Shown here: in pieces, positions 1 through 6,827 of the stretch | Numbering within the stretch: the stretch's first letter is position 1 | How the letters are laid out: the number at the start of each line of letters is the position of its first letter | Assembly: GCA_947589175.1 (NCBI GenBank) | Contig: CANPZR010000049.1 | Span: 1-12,029 of the forward strand | Length of the DNA: 12,029 nt | From: an uncultured Lachnospiraceae bacterium | GTDB lineage: Bacteria > Bacillota > Clostridia > Lachnospirales > Lachnospiraceae | Direction of reading: 5' to 3' | Made by a program: the position numbers and the translations under genes | The notes under the pieces: model-generated | Databases searched by the model: none | Seen by the model: only the letters and a program-made list of their open reading frames with translations | What the model was told of the DNA's origin: nothing

Positions 1-10
1 ATTGTTTCAT
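1..10 (-). CDS. possible start of a gene running off the left edge (only first 3 codons)
   Basis: On the minus strand, 33 bases downstream of the DUF6120-like stop codon, an ATG (bases 10-8) is followed by codons giving M-K-Q before the window ends. An AAGAAAGG purine stretch lies about 10 bases upstream, suitable as a ribosome binding site. An in-frame ATG at 19-17 also exists but sits too close to that site. It would be co-transcribed with the gene at 44-430. Nothing can be said about its product. Confidence 0.25.
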
Positions 11-43
11 AATTATCATACCTTTCTTATAAAGTTTAATTTT

Positions 44-430
44 TCATTTTTCAATCGGCTCGATAGTTGTTTCTGTTGAGTTGATTTTGCTGTTTGTATA
101 ATTCATATAAGCAATACGCCAAGTGATAAGTCCTACGACAGCAAACACGCAAAAAGCGCTTACAATCGCAAAACAGGCTGTCCGAATATATCTTGATCGC
201 TTTAGCTTCTTTAATAACTGGTCAGATTCAATATTCGAAAAATAATCGAAAACAATCTGTGATGGGACACCAAACTCCCGGATCAAGTCATCTCGGAGGG
301 CTTGCGGATTACTTTCCAGGTAATCCGTGATGCTGCCCTTGATATCTGTATAAAACCGTCTCTCGGCGGATCCATATACAGGAAAGAAATGTCGCAGTTC
401 CTTTATATATTGTTTTTGCTCAGTAGTCAT
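44..430 (-). CDS. HAAS/DUF6120-like small membrane protein, 128 aa
   Basis: The product starts M-T-T-E-Q-K-Q-Y and has two parts. A soluble N-terminal helical domain (about residues 1-78) contains YGSAERRFYTDI, then D-Y-L-E-S-N-P, EFGVPSQIV and DYFSN. A single hydrophobic segment follows (about 85-105), then a short polar tail. This order matches the HAAS-type / DUF6120 proteins of Firmicutes, recalled from family knowledge; such domains are thought to be membrane-linked signalling or anti-regulator-like partners, exact role unknown. I chose the start at 430 because GAGGAGG lies 6 bases upstream; a longer frame opens at 505 but lacks such a site. It is transcribed away from the secreted-protein operon and shares its intergenic region, so a regulatory link is possible but unproven. 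Confidence 0.75.
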   Translation of the reverse strand: MTTEQKQYIKELRHFFPVYGSAERRFYTDIKGSITDYLESNPQALRDDLIREFGVPSQIVFDYFSNIESDQLLKKLKRSRYIRTACFAIVSAFCVFAVVGLITWRIAYMNYTNSKINSTETTIEPIEK

Positions 431-493
431 CCAATCCTCCTCTTCTTGGTTATTTTTATTTTCTTGATGGAATTTAGGAATGCTCATATTTAT

Positions 494-522
494 ATAATAG
501 ACCATATTACATAATAAATCAA
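494..522 (-). promoter_or_regulatory. predicted sigma-A promoter for the DUF6120-like gene
   Basis: Read on the minus strand: TTGATT (522-517), 17-base spacer, TATTAT (499-494). It would start transcription about 55-60 bases upstream of the chosen start codon at 430, consistent with not using the upstream ATG at 505. Prediction only. Confidence 0.45.
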
Positions 523-561
523 TATCATAAATTAAAAATACATAATAAAGTTAAGTAATTG

Positions 562-590
562 TTGACAAATACATATTTAAATGATATATT
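562..590 (+). promoter_or_regulatory. predicted sigma-A promoter upstream of the secreted-protein/ABC operon
   Basis: TTGACA (562-567), exactly 17 bases, TATATT (585-590), in very AT-rich DNA. This is close to consensus. The first good ribosome binding site (GAAGAGGAAG, 606-615) lies just downstream and serves only an 11-codon frame; the first substantial gene starts at 834. The leader would therefore be about 235 bases long. Confidence 0.6.
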
Positions 591-622
591 AAATTTAATT
601 CTTGGGAAGAGGAAGTGATAAA

Positions 623-755
623 ATGTACCGTGCAAGAGAACCTTGCAACATTAATTAGGTGAAGCAAGATAAAAGAAATTACAGTAAGTCGTTGTGGTTA
701 TGTATTGCGGATTGAAGATGAAAAGTTGCTGTGAACTCTGGAACAGGGGGGTTAA
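623..755 (+). pseudogene. short leader ORF and stop-interrupted coding remnant
   Basis: An 11-codon frame (623-658, M-Y-R-A-R-E-P-C-N-I-N) follows a decent ribosome binding site. A different frame from 630 reads V-Q-E-N-L-A-T-L-I-R, stop (660-662), then about 23 codons containing E-I-T-V-S-R-C-G-Y-V-L-R-I-E-D-E-K-L-L, stop (732-734), then T-L-E-Q-G-G, stop. The middle stretch looks protein-like. The GY-x-L-x-I pattern followed by an acidic LL segment loosely recalls the end of a winged-helix DNA-binding domain (OmpR or SARP type), but this is weak. It may be the decayed regulator that once sat ahead of the operon, or simply an untranslated leader. Confidence 0.3.
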
Positions 756-833
756 TGGAACGAGCGTTTCATTGATGGTTCGTAATGAAAAAGTATATTT
801 TAATTATTAAATAAAAAGGAGATTTGAGCAAGA

Positions 834-1277
834 ATGAAAATACTAAAAATGATATTGGTAGGGTGTGCGTGCATGTCGGTTATGGCATCTTCGGCTACTA
901 TAATTAGGGCAAATAATAGTGATGACAAAGAATATGATATAAATATTGCTGGGGATGGGAGCGATATGTCTACTACTGCGCAACCAAAGGAGGATAATAC
1001 ATATACATATGTAAGACATGATAAAGGTAAAGCGTTCAAGTTTGCGGCTCAAGCCAAAAGAGGCATAAAAAGGGATGAATTTGGAGATCCTAACTGCCAT
1101 GATTATTCAAGCGCATGGCATACTTTGGATGCTGGAAAGAGAATATACATAAAAAACGACACATATAAGAAGAAAATCGCAAATACATATTTGACATTGT
1201 GTTCAACAGATCATAAGGCGCACACTTACAAGGGTGTATGGAGTCCTGATAATATGAGTGGGTTTGGAGAGCCGTGA
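834..1277 (+). CDS. small secreted protein, 147 aa precursor, first gene of the ABC operon
   Basis: The start at 834 has AAAAGGAGA about 12 bases upstream. The N-terminus is a typical signal peptide: two lysines, a hydrophobic core and a likely signal peptidase I site after I-I-R-A (residue 26). The mature protein is about 121 residues. It opens with an acidic low-complexity stretch (27-56), then a basic, aromatic-rich region with two cysteines (C88 in NCHDY, C123 in TLCST) that could form a disulfide outside the cell, and ends with GVWSPDN (134-140). I recall similar C-terminal G-W-S-P-D endings in small secreted Firmicutes proteins beside ABC transporters (DUF2712-like or lactococcin-972-like cargo), but cannot assign a family. 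It could be a bacteriocin-like product or the transporter's extracellular partner. The next gene begins 4 bases after its stop. Confidence 0.75.
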   Translation: MKILKMILVGCACMSVMASSATIIRANNSDDKEYDINIAGDGSDMSTTAQPKEDNTYTYVRHDKGKAFKFAAQAKRGIKRDEFGDPNCHDYSSAWHTLDAGKRIYIKNDTYKKKIANTYLTLCSTDHKAHTYKGVWSPDNMSGFGEP

Positions 1278-1281
1278 TAAA

Positions 1282-2079
1282 ATGAAAAAATTTATCAAGT
1301 CCGCCATTGTTTTTGTTGTTCTGGGAACGTGCCTGATATACATATACAGTTTTTTGACTGGAGATGTTTCAGACGAAAAACCGACGGCCGACGAAGCAGA
1401 GGAGGAGTACATAGGTCCCGCTGACGGCGAGGAAATAGCTCATTACCAAACTCCTTCTCCAGATAGATTGAAAAGCATAGAAGATGGCTGGGAGCGCGTG
1501 AAATACGCGTTCCTGCCAGGTATGCCGGATCTCAGATGGATTGAGATGAATGAGGAATACCTTCTGGTCAGGAAAAATGTATCATACAAGGTGGTTGACA
1601 CAGCGATTTCTAAGAAATGGAACAAGAAGTGGAATTATGCCATTTTAAAACATGGCTATTATTATGAAGATTACAAGCTGGACGAGAAGCATAATCTAAA
1701 GGACAAGAGATCTTATCTGTCGGTATGCGTGGAGATGGAGAATAAGGGGAAAGATACCTGTTTGCTGTGCCTGTCGAATACTGCCGTATTTATTTATAAT
1801 GATAAGGGAAAAGATTTGGCGAGCGGTATTCTTTCGACTATGTCCGTTAAAAAGCAGATTTCGCCAACGACCAAGACCACCTGGTTTGAAAAAATAAAGC
1901 CAGGAGAAAAAAGGCGCATTGAGCTTGTTTATGTTTTTAAGGATAAGTTTTTGCTGGATGACTACTATTATTTTTTTGAGGTGCTTCCGGGCGGCGGCTT
2001 TCCCGGCAGCACAAACGATATAGGGGTTTTTAAGCTGCCCTATGGAGTAGAAAGAGAGAATCAGAATGATGAAGAATGA
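1282..2079 (+). CDS. membrane-anchored extracellular beta-rich protein, 265 aa
   Basis: I place the start at 1282 (M-K-K-F-I-K-S), just after the previous stop, with GGAGAG about 12 bases upstream; an ATG at 1258 lies inside the previous gene. Residues 7-25 form one hydrophobic signal-anchor. An acidic linker follows (30-52), then a soluble domain on the outside. Its pattern suggests an Ig-like beta sandwich: YLLVRKNVSYKVVDTAI (93-109), YLSVCVEMENKGKDTC (145-160) and KPGEKRRIELVYVF (206-219). This resembles DUF4352/DUF5027-type extracellular domains in general form; family assignment is not secure. The last gene of the operon carries the same arrangement. Its stop overlaps the next start by 14 bases, implying translational coupling. 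A role as receptor, immunity or cargo-binding protein is inference. Confidence 0.7.
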   Translation: MKKFIKSAIVFVVLGTCLIYIYSFLTGDVSDEKPTADEAEEEYIGPADGEEIAHYQTPSPDRLKSIEDGWERVKYAFLPGMPDLRWIEMNEEYLLVRKNVSYKVVDTAISKKWNKKWNYAILKHGYYYEDYKLDEKHNLKDKRSYLSVCVEMENKGKDTCLLCLSNTAVFIYNDKGKDLASGILSTMSVKKQISPTTKTTWFEKIKPGEKRRIELVYVFKDKFLLDDYYYFFEVLPGGGFPGSTNDIGVFKLPYGVERENQNDEE

Positions 2080-2845
2080 AATGAAAAGACTTTTTTTCTC
2101 GAAGGGGATGCTTGTGGCCATTCTTCTTGGAATGGGCGTGGTTCTGTGGCACCAGGTCATGTATGTGTGGAAGCCCGGCTTTGAGAAGGAGGGCGACTTA
2201 TGTATGGAAACAGTTTATTATAACTGGATTGGAGGAGACTGCTCATGCCTTCAGACATTTCTGTTTTACTTTATGATACCGATTCTCGCGGTACTTCCTA
2301 CAGGCTGTTCCTATTTTGATGACATTCAATCTGGATATGTGTATCAATATAAGTTTCGCGGCGCGCAGGATGAATATCTGAAAGGGAAAGTATGCGCTAC
2401 ATTCCTGACGGGGATGATTGTGACTGCGCTGCCATTGATCTCCAGTTTTCTGATGACAGCAATGAAGTTTCCGCTCTTATATCCGGAGCCCATAAAAGGA
2501 CTGGGACCGGGGCTGTATAGCTTTGACAACGCCCTGTATTACGGACATCCTTTGATTCATGTGATTTTATTTATATGTATTGCTGCCATTTTTTCGGGTG
2601 GGATGGCGGTGTTCGCTCTCACGGCTGCTTTTATATTTAATCATAAATTTTCGGTGATGATAACTCCTTTTGTGATTTTTTATTTTTTGTTTTCAATGGA
2701 TCAGATTTTGGGAAATCACGATTATTCGCCGAATTATTTTCTCATTCCGGGCTTTGGTCCTCATTTGTGGTGGGAATTTGCAGTTGGCCTGGCTGTTTTT
2801 GCATTAAATATTATATTATTTTATCATATAGGTAAAAAAAGATGA
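2066..2845 (+). CDS. ABC-2-like transporter permease subunit 1, 259 aa
   Basis: An integral membrane protein with about six hydrophobic spans (roughly residues 14-31, 63-80, 109-131, 162-190, 197-212 and 237-255) and a basic C-terminal end. After the second span comes SYFDDIQSGY (82-91), then a basic stretch and Y-L-K-G-K (104-108). This acidic/SGY/basic/LK pattern is typical of ABC-2 family permeases just after TM2, where the loop meets the ATPase. There are two adjacent ATG codons; GAGAG lies just upstream, and the gene overlaps the anchored protein by 14 bases. No ATPase domain is fused; the ATPase encoded at 4371 should energise it. Substrate unknown, plausibly the secreted protein at 834. 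Confidence 0.75.
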   Translation: MMKNEMKRLFFSKGMLVAILLGMGVVLWHQVMYVWKPGFEKEGDLCMETVYYNWIGGDCSCLQTFLFYFMIPILAVLPTGCSYFDDIQSGYVYQYKFRGAQDEYLKGKVCATFLTGMIVTALPLISSFLMTAMKFPLLYPEPIKGLGPGLYSFDNALYYGHPLIHVILFICIAAIFSGGMAVFALTAAFIFNHKFSVMITPFVIFYFLFSMDQILGNHDYSPNYFLIPGFGPHLWWEFAVGLAVFALNIILFYHIGKKR

Positions 2846-3555
2846 AAAGAATAATGATTTCTTTTTTGATTTTGATCGGACTGCTCGCGGTACAGATGAA
2901 GGGCATGCGCGCTCCTCTCGCAGCAGGCTGTTCTATGCCGGATCTGTGTGTTGAGCTGATGGGACCTTTATCTTTTTTAATGATTGTGTTTGTCCCTATT
3001 CTTATACTGAATGAGGGTATTACGGAAAAAAGTTCCCACTATCAGTTTGTAATCCGAAGCCGGTCCTGGGGCGCTGTCTTAAAAGAGCAGTTGATTCATG
3101 CGGCTCTTACTTCGCTTATGATAGCCATTATGATTGTGGCAGTAGTAGTTGTGTACTCGCTTTTTAATAAAATACCTTTTTATAACTGGAATCGGTATGA
3201 GAGCATATTTTTTTACAAGACAGGCATGAGGCTTGAACGGGTCGGGTGGCAGGTGGCTCTCTATGCGCTGGTGTGTGTTGCTGCGAGATGTATGATTGTT
3301 CAGAATATTTTGATGGTTTTTTGGTGGGGATTCCGTCACAAAATGACGGGAGTGTTCGTATGTCTGTGCGCCATGTTTGACGAAGCAGTCAGAAACGATA
3401 AGATAATATGCAGGCTGCTTCCATTTAATTATGATATATGGTGTGAACCGTCGGACAGGCGGCGCCTTGTTATACAGTTGGCGGTATATATGTGCGTATT
3501 TGCGCTGATTTATAAATATATTTTGGATCGGAAAGAGCTGATGCGATGTGAGTAG
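2842..3555 (+). CDS. ABC-2-like transporter permease subunit 2, 237 aa
   Basis: A second membrane protein, starting inside the previous stop (ATGA overlap at 2842-2845), which indicates tight translational coupling. Hydrophobic spans lie at about 4-19, 40-57, 86-108, 136-162 and 208-227, with another possible span near 168-180. After the second span it has E-G-I-T-E-K-S-S-H-Y-Q-F, a short basic patch (I-R-S-R-S), then V-L-K (79-81). This is the same layout as the loop of permease 1, although overall sequence is quite different. Residues 110-135 form a longer, probably extracellular, aromatic loop. I infer a heteromeric transporter with the neighbouring permeases. Confidence 0.7.
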   Translation: MKRIMISFLILIGLLAVQMKGMRAPLAAGCSMPDLCVELMGPLSFLMIVFVPILILNEGITEKSSHYQFVIRSRSWGAVLKEQLIHAALTSLMIAIMIVAVVVVYSLFNKIPFYNWNRYESIFFYKTGMRLERVGWQVALYALVCVAARCMIVQNILMVFWWGFRHKMTGVFVCLCAMFDEAVRNDKIICRLLPFNYDIWCEPSDRRRLVIQLAVYMCVFALIYKYILDRKELMRCE

Positions 3556-4357
3556 GCTGCATAAAAACATAAGTTATGATATAAAGGCGGGATTCGGGAG
3601 AAATCTGGCGAACTATGTGATAGGAGCTGTTATTCTGGCCCTGCTTGTCGGCATGATCGTATCCGAAATGAAAGAAATACATCCGGACCGGAGACTCTCA
3701 TGTTTTGATATAATAAGCAGATTTTTTCTTGGGGTAGACGGGAACGATATCGCCAGCGGATCGGGGCGCCTGGAGATTCCTTTTGAATGGCTGACGCTGC
3801 ATACTTATATAATACTGGGAATTGCCAGATATCCCAGACAGGATTTTGACGAGTGCGGCTATAATGTGTGGATACGGACGAAGAACAGGAACATATGGTG
3901 GTCATCCAAGGCAATCTGGTGTCTGCTTCACATAATATTGTTGTATGTCATCGGACTGGCGGTTGTCACGGCGGCGGTCATGCTGAGCGGTGGCGACTGG
4001 TCGATGAGCATAACGAATCCGTATCATTTAAATTATGATATGTCTCACGGAATTAAAATATATATAATACTTTTTATGATGCCGGTCGTGGTCGAGTTTG
4101 CCATAAGCGCGGTTTCTATGGCGGTTTCGTTCGCGGTAAATTCTGTTCTGGGCTTTCTGACAGGATTTGCCATGTTGTTGTGCTCGGTCTTTTGGGATGA
4201 TTTTTTTTGCCTGGGCCGGTATATGATGCTGTACAGTTATTTCCCTAAAATGACAGATTGCGTATTCCATTTGAAAGCCGGAATCTTGCTGTGCTTTGCT
4301 GTGTCTGTATGCGGGCTGATTATTGGATATGTGTTTTATAAGAGAAAAGAAGGATAG
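3548..4357 (+). CDS. ABC-2-like transporter permease subunit 3, 269 aa (GTG start)
   Basis: The start is a GTG at 3548, overlapping the previous gene by 8 bases, with GGAAAGAG about 10 bases upstream; no ATG fits as well. Hydrophobic spans lie at about 22-38, 80-94, 120-146, 169-187, 190-215 and 244-264. After the second span it has FDECGYNVWIRTKNRNIWWSSK (split at 99-108 and 109-120), the same acidic/GY/basic/K motif as in the other two permeases. The loop between spans 1 and 2 (40-78) is long and polar. Thirteen bases separate it from the ATPase gene. It belongs to the same transporter by context; why three distinct permeases are needed is not clear. Confidence 0.7.
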   Translation: MSRLHKNISYDIKAGFGRNLANYVIGAVILALLVGMIVSEMKEIHPDRRLSCFDIISRFFLGVDGNDIASGSGRLEIPFEWLTLHTYIILGIARYPRQDFDECGYNVWIRTKNRNIWWSSKAIWCLLHIILLYVIGLAVVTAAVMLSGGDWSMSITNPYHLNYDMSHGIKIYIILFMMPVVVEFAISAVSMAVSFAVNSVLGFLTGFAMLLCSVFWDDFFCLGRYMMLYSYFPKMTDCVFHLKAGILLCFAVSVCGLIIGYVFYKRKEG

Positions 4358-4370
4358 GAGATGGCGGGCT

Positions 4371-5021
4371 ATGTATGTAGAAGTGAAAAATGCGACGAAA
4401 ATTATAGACGGCAACGTAATTCTTGATTCCATAGACTGTTCTATGGAGCCGGGAAAGGTATATGGCATCTGCGGAAAAAACGGTTCCGGCAAGACAATGC
4501 TGTTAAAGGCGATGTGCGGTCTTGTGCGGATTGATGAGGGCGAAATTGTTGTCGGCGGCGAGGCACTGAGAAAAGGACATGAGTTTCCAGAGGATGTGTC
4601 AGCGCTTATAGAAAATCCGGGATTTATAGGAAATTATTCCGGCATGAGAAATTTGCTGATTCTTTCACAAATCCGAAAAAGGATAGATCAAGAGACCATA
4701 CGGTCTTATATGCTCCGTTTTCATCTGGATCCGGATTCCTCTCAAAAAACAAAAAAATACTCATTAGGCATGAAACAGAAGCTTGGCATCATTGCGGCCG
4801 TCATGGAGAGCTCCCGGCTGATTCTTTTGGATGAGCCTACAAACGCGCTGGATGAAGAGAGCGTAGATGTGCTGAATGAAATAATTCATGAGGAGAGAGA
4901 TAAGGGGAATGTTGTTGTAATCACATCCCATGACCGTGATGAATTAAAAACCATTTCCGATTATATTTTTCAAATGGAAAATGGGAGAATTGCTAAGAGG
5001 GGTGACAAAAATGAGTTTTAA
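4371..5021 (+). CDS. ABC transporter ATP-binding protein, 216 aa
   Basis: All hallmarks of an ABC ATPase are visible: Walker A GKNGSGKT (35-42), signature YSLGMKQ (130-136), Walker B LILLDEP (150-156), D-loop NALD (158-161) and H-switch histidine H187. The Q-loop position carries Glu (LIENPGF, 79-85), as is common in the BcrA/LanF-like group of peptide-resistance and immunity transporters. At 216 residues it is a compact single domain without the long C-terminal extension seen in some drug exporters. I chose 4371 (M-Y-V-E-V-K) because GGAG lies 10 bases upstream and the product then begins directly with the beta strand. It is the only ATPase in the operon and should form a homodimer driving the three permeases. 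It overlaps the next gene by 11 bases. Confidence 0.92.
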   Translation: MYVEVKNATKIIDGNVILDSIDCSMEPGKVYGICGKNGSGKTMLLKAMCGLVRIDEGEIVVGGEALRKGHEFPEDVSALIENPGFIGNYSGMRNLLILSQIRKRIDQETIRSYMLRFHLDPDSSQKTKKYSLGMKQKLGIIAAVMESSRLILLDEPTNALDEESVDVLNEIIHEERDKGNVVVITSHDRDELKTISDYIFQMENGRIAKRGDKNEF

Positions 5022-5568
5022 TAAAAAACTGGCGGTAATCCTTGTGACTGTGGCGGCCTGTATCGCCGCGGCTATTGTTATTTACAGAATCAATTTAGTA
5101 AATAGCCGGTATCCGCAAAGACAGGACATGAGTGTGAAAAAAGGAGAGTTCTATGAGATTAAGCCCGGAATGATGATGAGCGTCGTCAATGCGAAATGGA
5201 TGGATTCCGACGATCTCAAGAAAGAGTATGGGGATGTGTGGTTCGTTGACAATCCGGAGGACTACCAGGGCGTGGATGTACGGATAAAAATACGGAATCA
5301 ATCAAGTGAAAAAAAGAAATTTCAGCTTTTTAAAATTTACATTGAATCAGATATATATGACTGGAATGGCTGTGTGGCTGAATTTTTTTCTAAAAAGAAT
5401 AATTCTTTTCAGTGTGAATTGAATCCCGGACAGGAAAAGGAATACACGATGTCCTATACGTTCTTAAAAGAAAATTACGCGGAGGATATTTGGAATAATC
5501 TGGCCAAGACGGGTTATTTTCTGGTAATTGACAGGTATCCGGTCAAAGCAAAGTGGCGGATTGGGTGA
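5011..5568 (+). CDS. second membrane-anchored extracellular protein of the operon, 185 aa
   Basis: The start at 5011 has AGAGGGGTGA centred about 10 bases upstream and lies inside the end of the ATPase gene. Residues 7-25 are one hydrophobic span. It contains V-A-A-C (14-17), a formal lipobox match, but the hydrophobic stretch continues past the cysteine, so a transmembrane anchor is more likely. The outside domain has FYEIKPGMMMSVVNAKW (47-63), VDVRIKIRNQSS (88-99) and NPGQEKEYTMSYTF (138-151). These match, at the same spacing, segments of the protein at 1282-2079, so both probably share one beta-sandwich fold. The pair brackets the transporter genes. A role in immunity, sensing or substrate handling is inference. 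No clear terminator follows. Confidence 0.7.
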   Translation: MSFNKKLAVILVTVAACIAAAIVIYRINLVNSRYPQRQDMSVKKGEFYEIKPGMMMSVVNAKWMDSDDLKKEYGDVWFVDNPEDYQGVDVRIKIRNQSSEKKKFQLFKIYIESDIYDWNGCVAEFFSKKNNSFQCELNPGQEKEYTMSYTFLKENYAEDIWNNLAKTGYFLVIDRYPVKAKWRIG

Positions 5569-5605
5569 AGAATAAAATGCTCCGATATATTGGTTTAAGA
5601 AAGAC

Positions 5606-5634
5606 TTGCATTTCACAGAAAAATGTGATAATAT
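5606..5634 (+). promoter_or_regulatory. predicted promoter of the AAA ATPase gene with small inverted repeat
   Basis: TTGCAT (5606-5611), 17 bases, TAATAT (5629-5634). An inverted repeat TCACA (5613-5617) / TGTGA (5624-5628) with a 6-base spacer fills the space between the two promoter elements and could be an operator. Fifty bases on there is GGAGGTG (5673-5679), then the ATG at 5684. Confidence 0.45.
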
Positions 5635-5683
5635 TACTTCGTAAAACACGAACAAATAGCAGGTCAATGTCTGGAGGTGCACA

Positions 5684-6784
5684 ATGATAGTTTTAAGTTT
5701 GAAACTGAACAATATATATGGTTTCTCTAATTTCAGCATTGATTTCTCCTATCCAAAGAAGATTGTCAACTCATTGATTGAGGACGAATACCTTGAGGGA
5801 CGCCCGAATTTCAGATACAAGAAGGCAATTATTTTAATGGGGGCGAACGCTACCGGCAAGACAAGTCTCGGAAAGGCCCTATTTAACATCGTAAACTTTA
5901 TCAACTGCGGCGATCCTGCCATGCTGAACGCTTTGGCGTTGTCGGACAGTGAGGCATCGTTTCAAATTGATTTTGTAAATGGCAGTTTTGTTCTTCACAG
6001 ATTGAGTGTCAGACTTCAAGAGACAGAAAACGGGAACAAGGCTACTGTATCATATTCTTTTGCAGAAATATTGCCAAAGGATTCGTATGAGATGTGTAGC
6101 AAAAAATTAAAATCATTTGATACTGAAAAGGATGCGCAGATTTACAACAAGATTGGCAAAATCAATTATACTTTTTCTTGCCCCGATATTAAGCCTACGG
6201 CAAAGGTATTAAAAATAAAAAAATCTCTTGTACTCGAAATTTTAAAAGCAGTAATTGGCACGCTTGATCCTACATTGGACAACATCAGTATTTCAAAAGA
6301 TCTGCGCAACTCATTTATTATTCGCAGGAATAAAGAGGAAATCATCATTCAGGACGGAAAACTGTTGGGACGAAATTCATTGTCAAGTGGAACGGCCGAG
6401 GGCATTGACATTTCTTTCTTTCTCGCGCTGCTTATGTCAGAACGAAATGGATTTTATTATTGCGATGAACATTTTTCCTATATCCAAAGCGATATAGAAA
6501 AGAGGATATTTGGATTGATGCTTGAATATCTGGGGCGGGCAGGACAGCTTATATTTACAACGCATAACACCGATATGCTTGATCTTAATCTGCCGAAACA
6601 CTGCTTCGCTTTTTTGCGAAAGAGAAAAGAGGATGACTATAATGTTCGTATCACTTATGCCTCGGATATTTTAAAAAGAAATACGGATTCAATTCGATGT
6701 GCTGTCGAAAATGATGTCTTTTCATCGTTGCCAGATGAATCACTCCTTGCTGAATTGGAAATGAGGTGTTGCGATGAAGAATAA
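5684..6784 (+). CDS. AAA/OLD-like ATPase (AAA15 type), probable defence protein, 366 aa
   Basis: The protein opens like SMC/OLD-type ATPases (L-x-L-x-N-I-Y-G-F-S-N-F). It carries Walker A GANATGKT (53-60), an ABC-like signature LSSGTAEG (233-240), Walker B F-Y-Y-C-D-E-H-F-S (257-265; D261, E262) and an H-loop FTTHNTDML (291-299). Between Walker A and the signature lies a variable insert (about 75-200) in place of a long coiled coil. There is no TOPRIM nuclease domain, so it is not a full OLD nuclease. Proteins of this class usually act with a downstream partner in phage defence or abortive infection (RloA/RloB-like and related pairs); no intact partner is present here. The start has GGAGGTG 5 bases upstream. 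It has its own promoter and faces the hydrolase gene. Defence function is inferred from family and island context. Confidence 0.85.
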   Translation: MIVLSLKLNNIYGFSNFSIDFSYPKKIVNSLIEDEYLEGRPNFRYKKAIILMGANATGKTSLGKALFNIVNFINCGDPAMLNALALSDSEASFQIDFVNGSFVLHRLSVRLQETENGNKATVSYSFAEILPKDSYEMCSKKLKSFDTEKDAQIYNKIGKINYTFSCPDIKPTAKVLKIKKSLVLEILKAVIGTLDPTLDNISISKDLRNSFIIRRNKEEIIIQDGKLLGRNSLSSGTAEGIDISFFLALLMSERNGFYYCDEHFSYIQSDIEKRIFGLMLEYLGRAGQLIFTTHNTDMLDLNLPKHCFAFLRKRKEDDYNVRITYASDILKRNTDSIRCAVENDVFSSLPDESLLAELEMRCCDEE

Positions 6785-6827
6785 TTGCATTAAAAGAAAC
6801 AGTTATGAAATCAAATTGAGAGTTTAG
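6774..6827 (+). pseudogene. 17-codon frame overlapping the ATPase end; possible truncated partner gene
   Basis: An ATG at 6774 overlaps the last 11 bases of the ATPase gene, in the position expected for a coupled partner gene; the ATPase codons carry GAGG about 10 bases upstream. It encodes M-K-N-N-C-I-K-R-N-S-Y-E-I-K-L-R-V and ends at TAG 6825-6827, inside the left arm of the palindrome at 6820-6849. The basic, strand-like end (Y-E-I-K-L-R-V) is how some TOPRIM or RloB-like partners begin, but the frame is too short to identify. It may be the stub of a partner cut off by the rearrangement that brought in the abiEi fragment, or a chance frame. Confidence 0.3.

Noticed and set aside
834..872. 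Lipobox L-V-G-C at residues 8-11 of the secreted protein
   Set aside because: The cysteine comes too early, with a hydrophobic run too short for a lipoprotein signal, and the hydrophobic region continues past it to a normal signal peptidase I site.
834..1277. Assigning the secreted protein to lactococcin 972 or DUF2712 outright
   Set aside because: Only the signal peptide, size, G-W-S-P-D ending and ABC neighbours agree; I cannot align the core to either family by eye.
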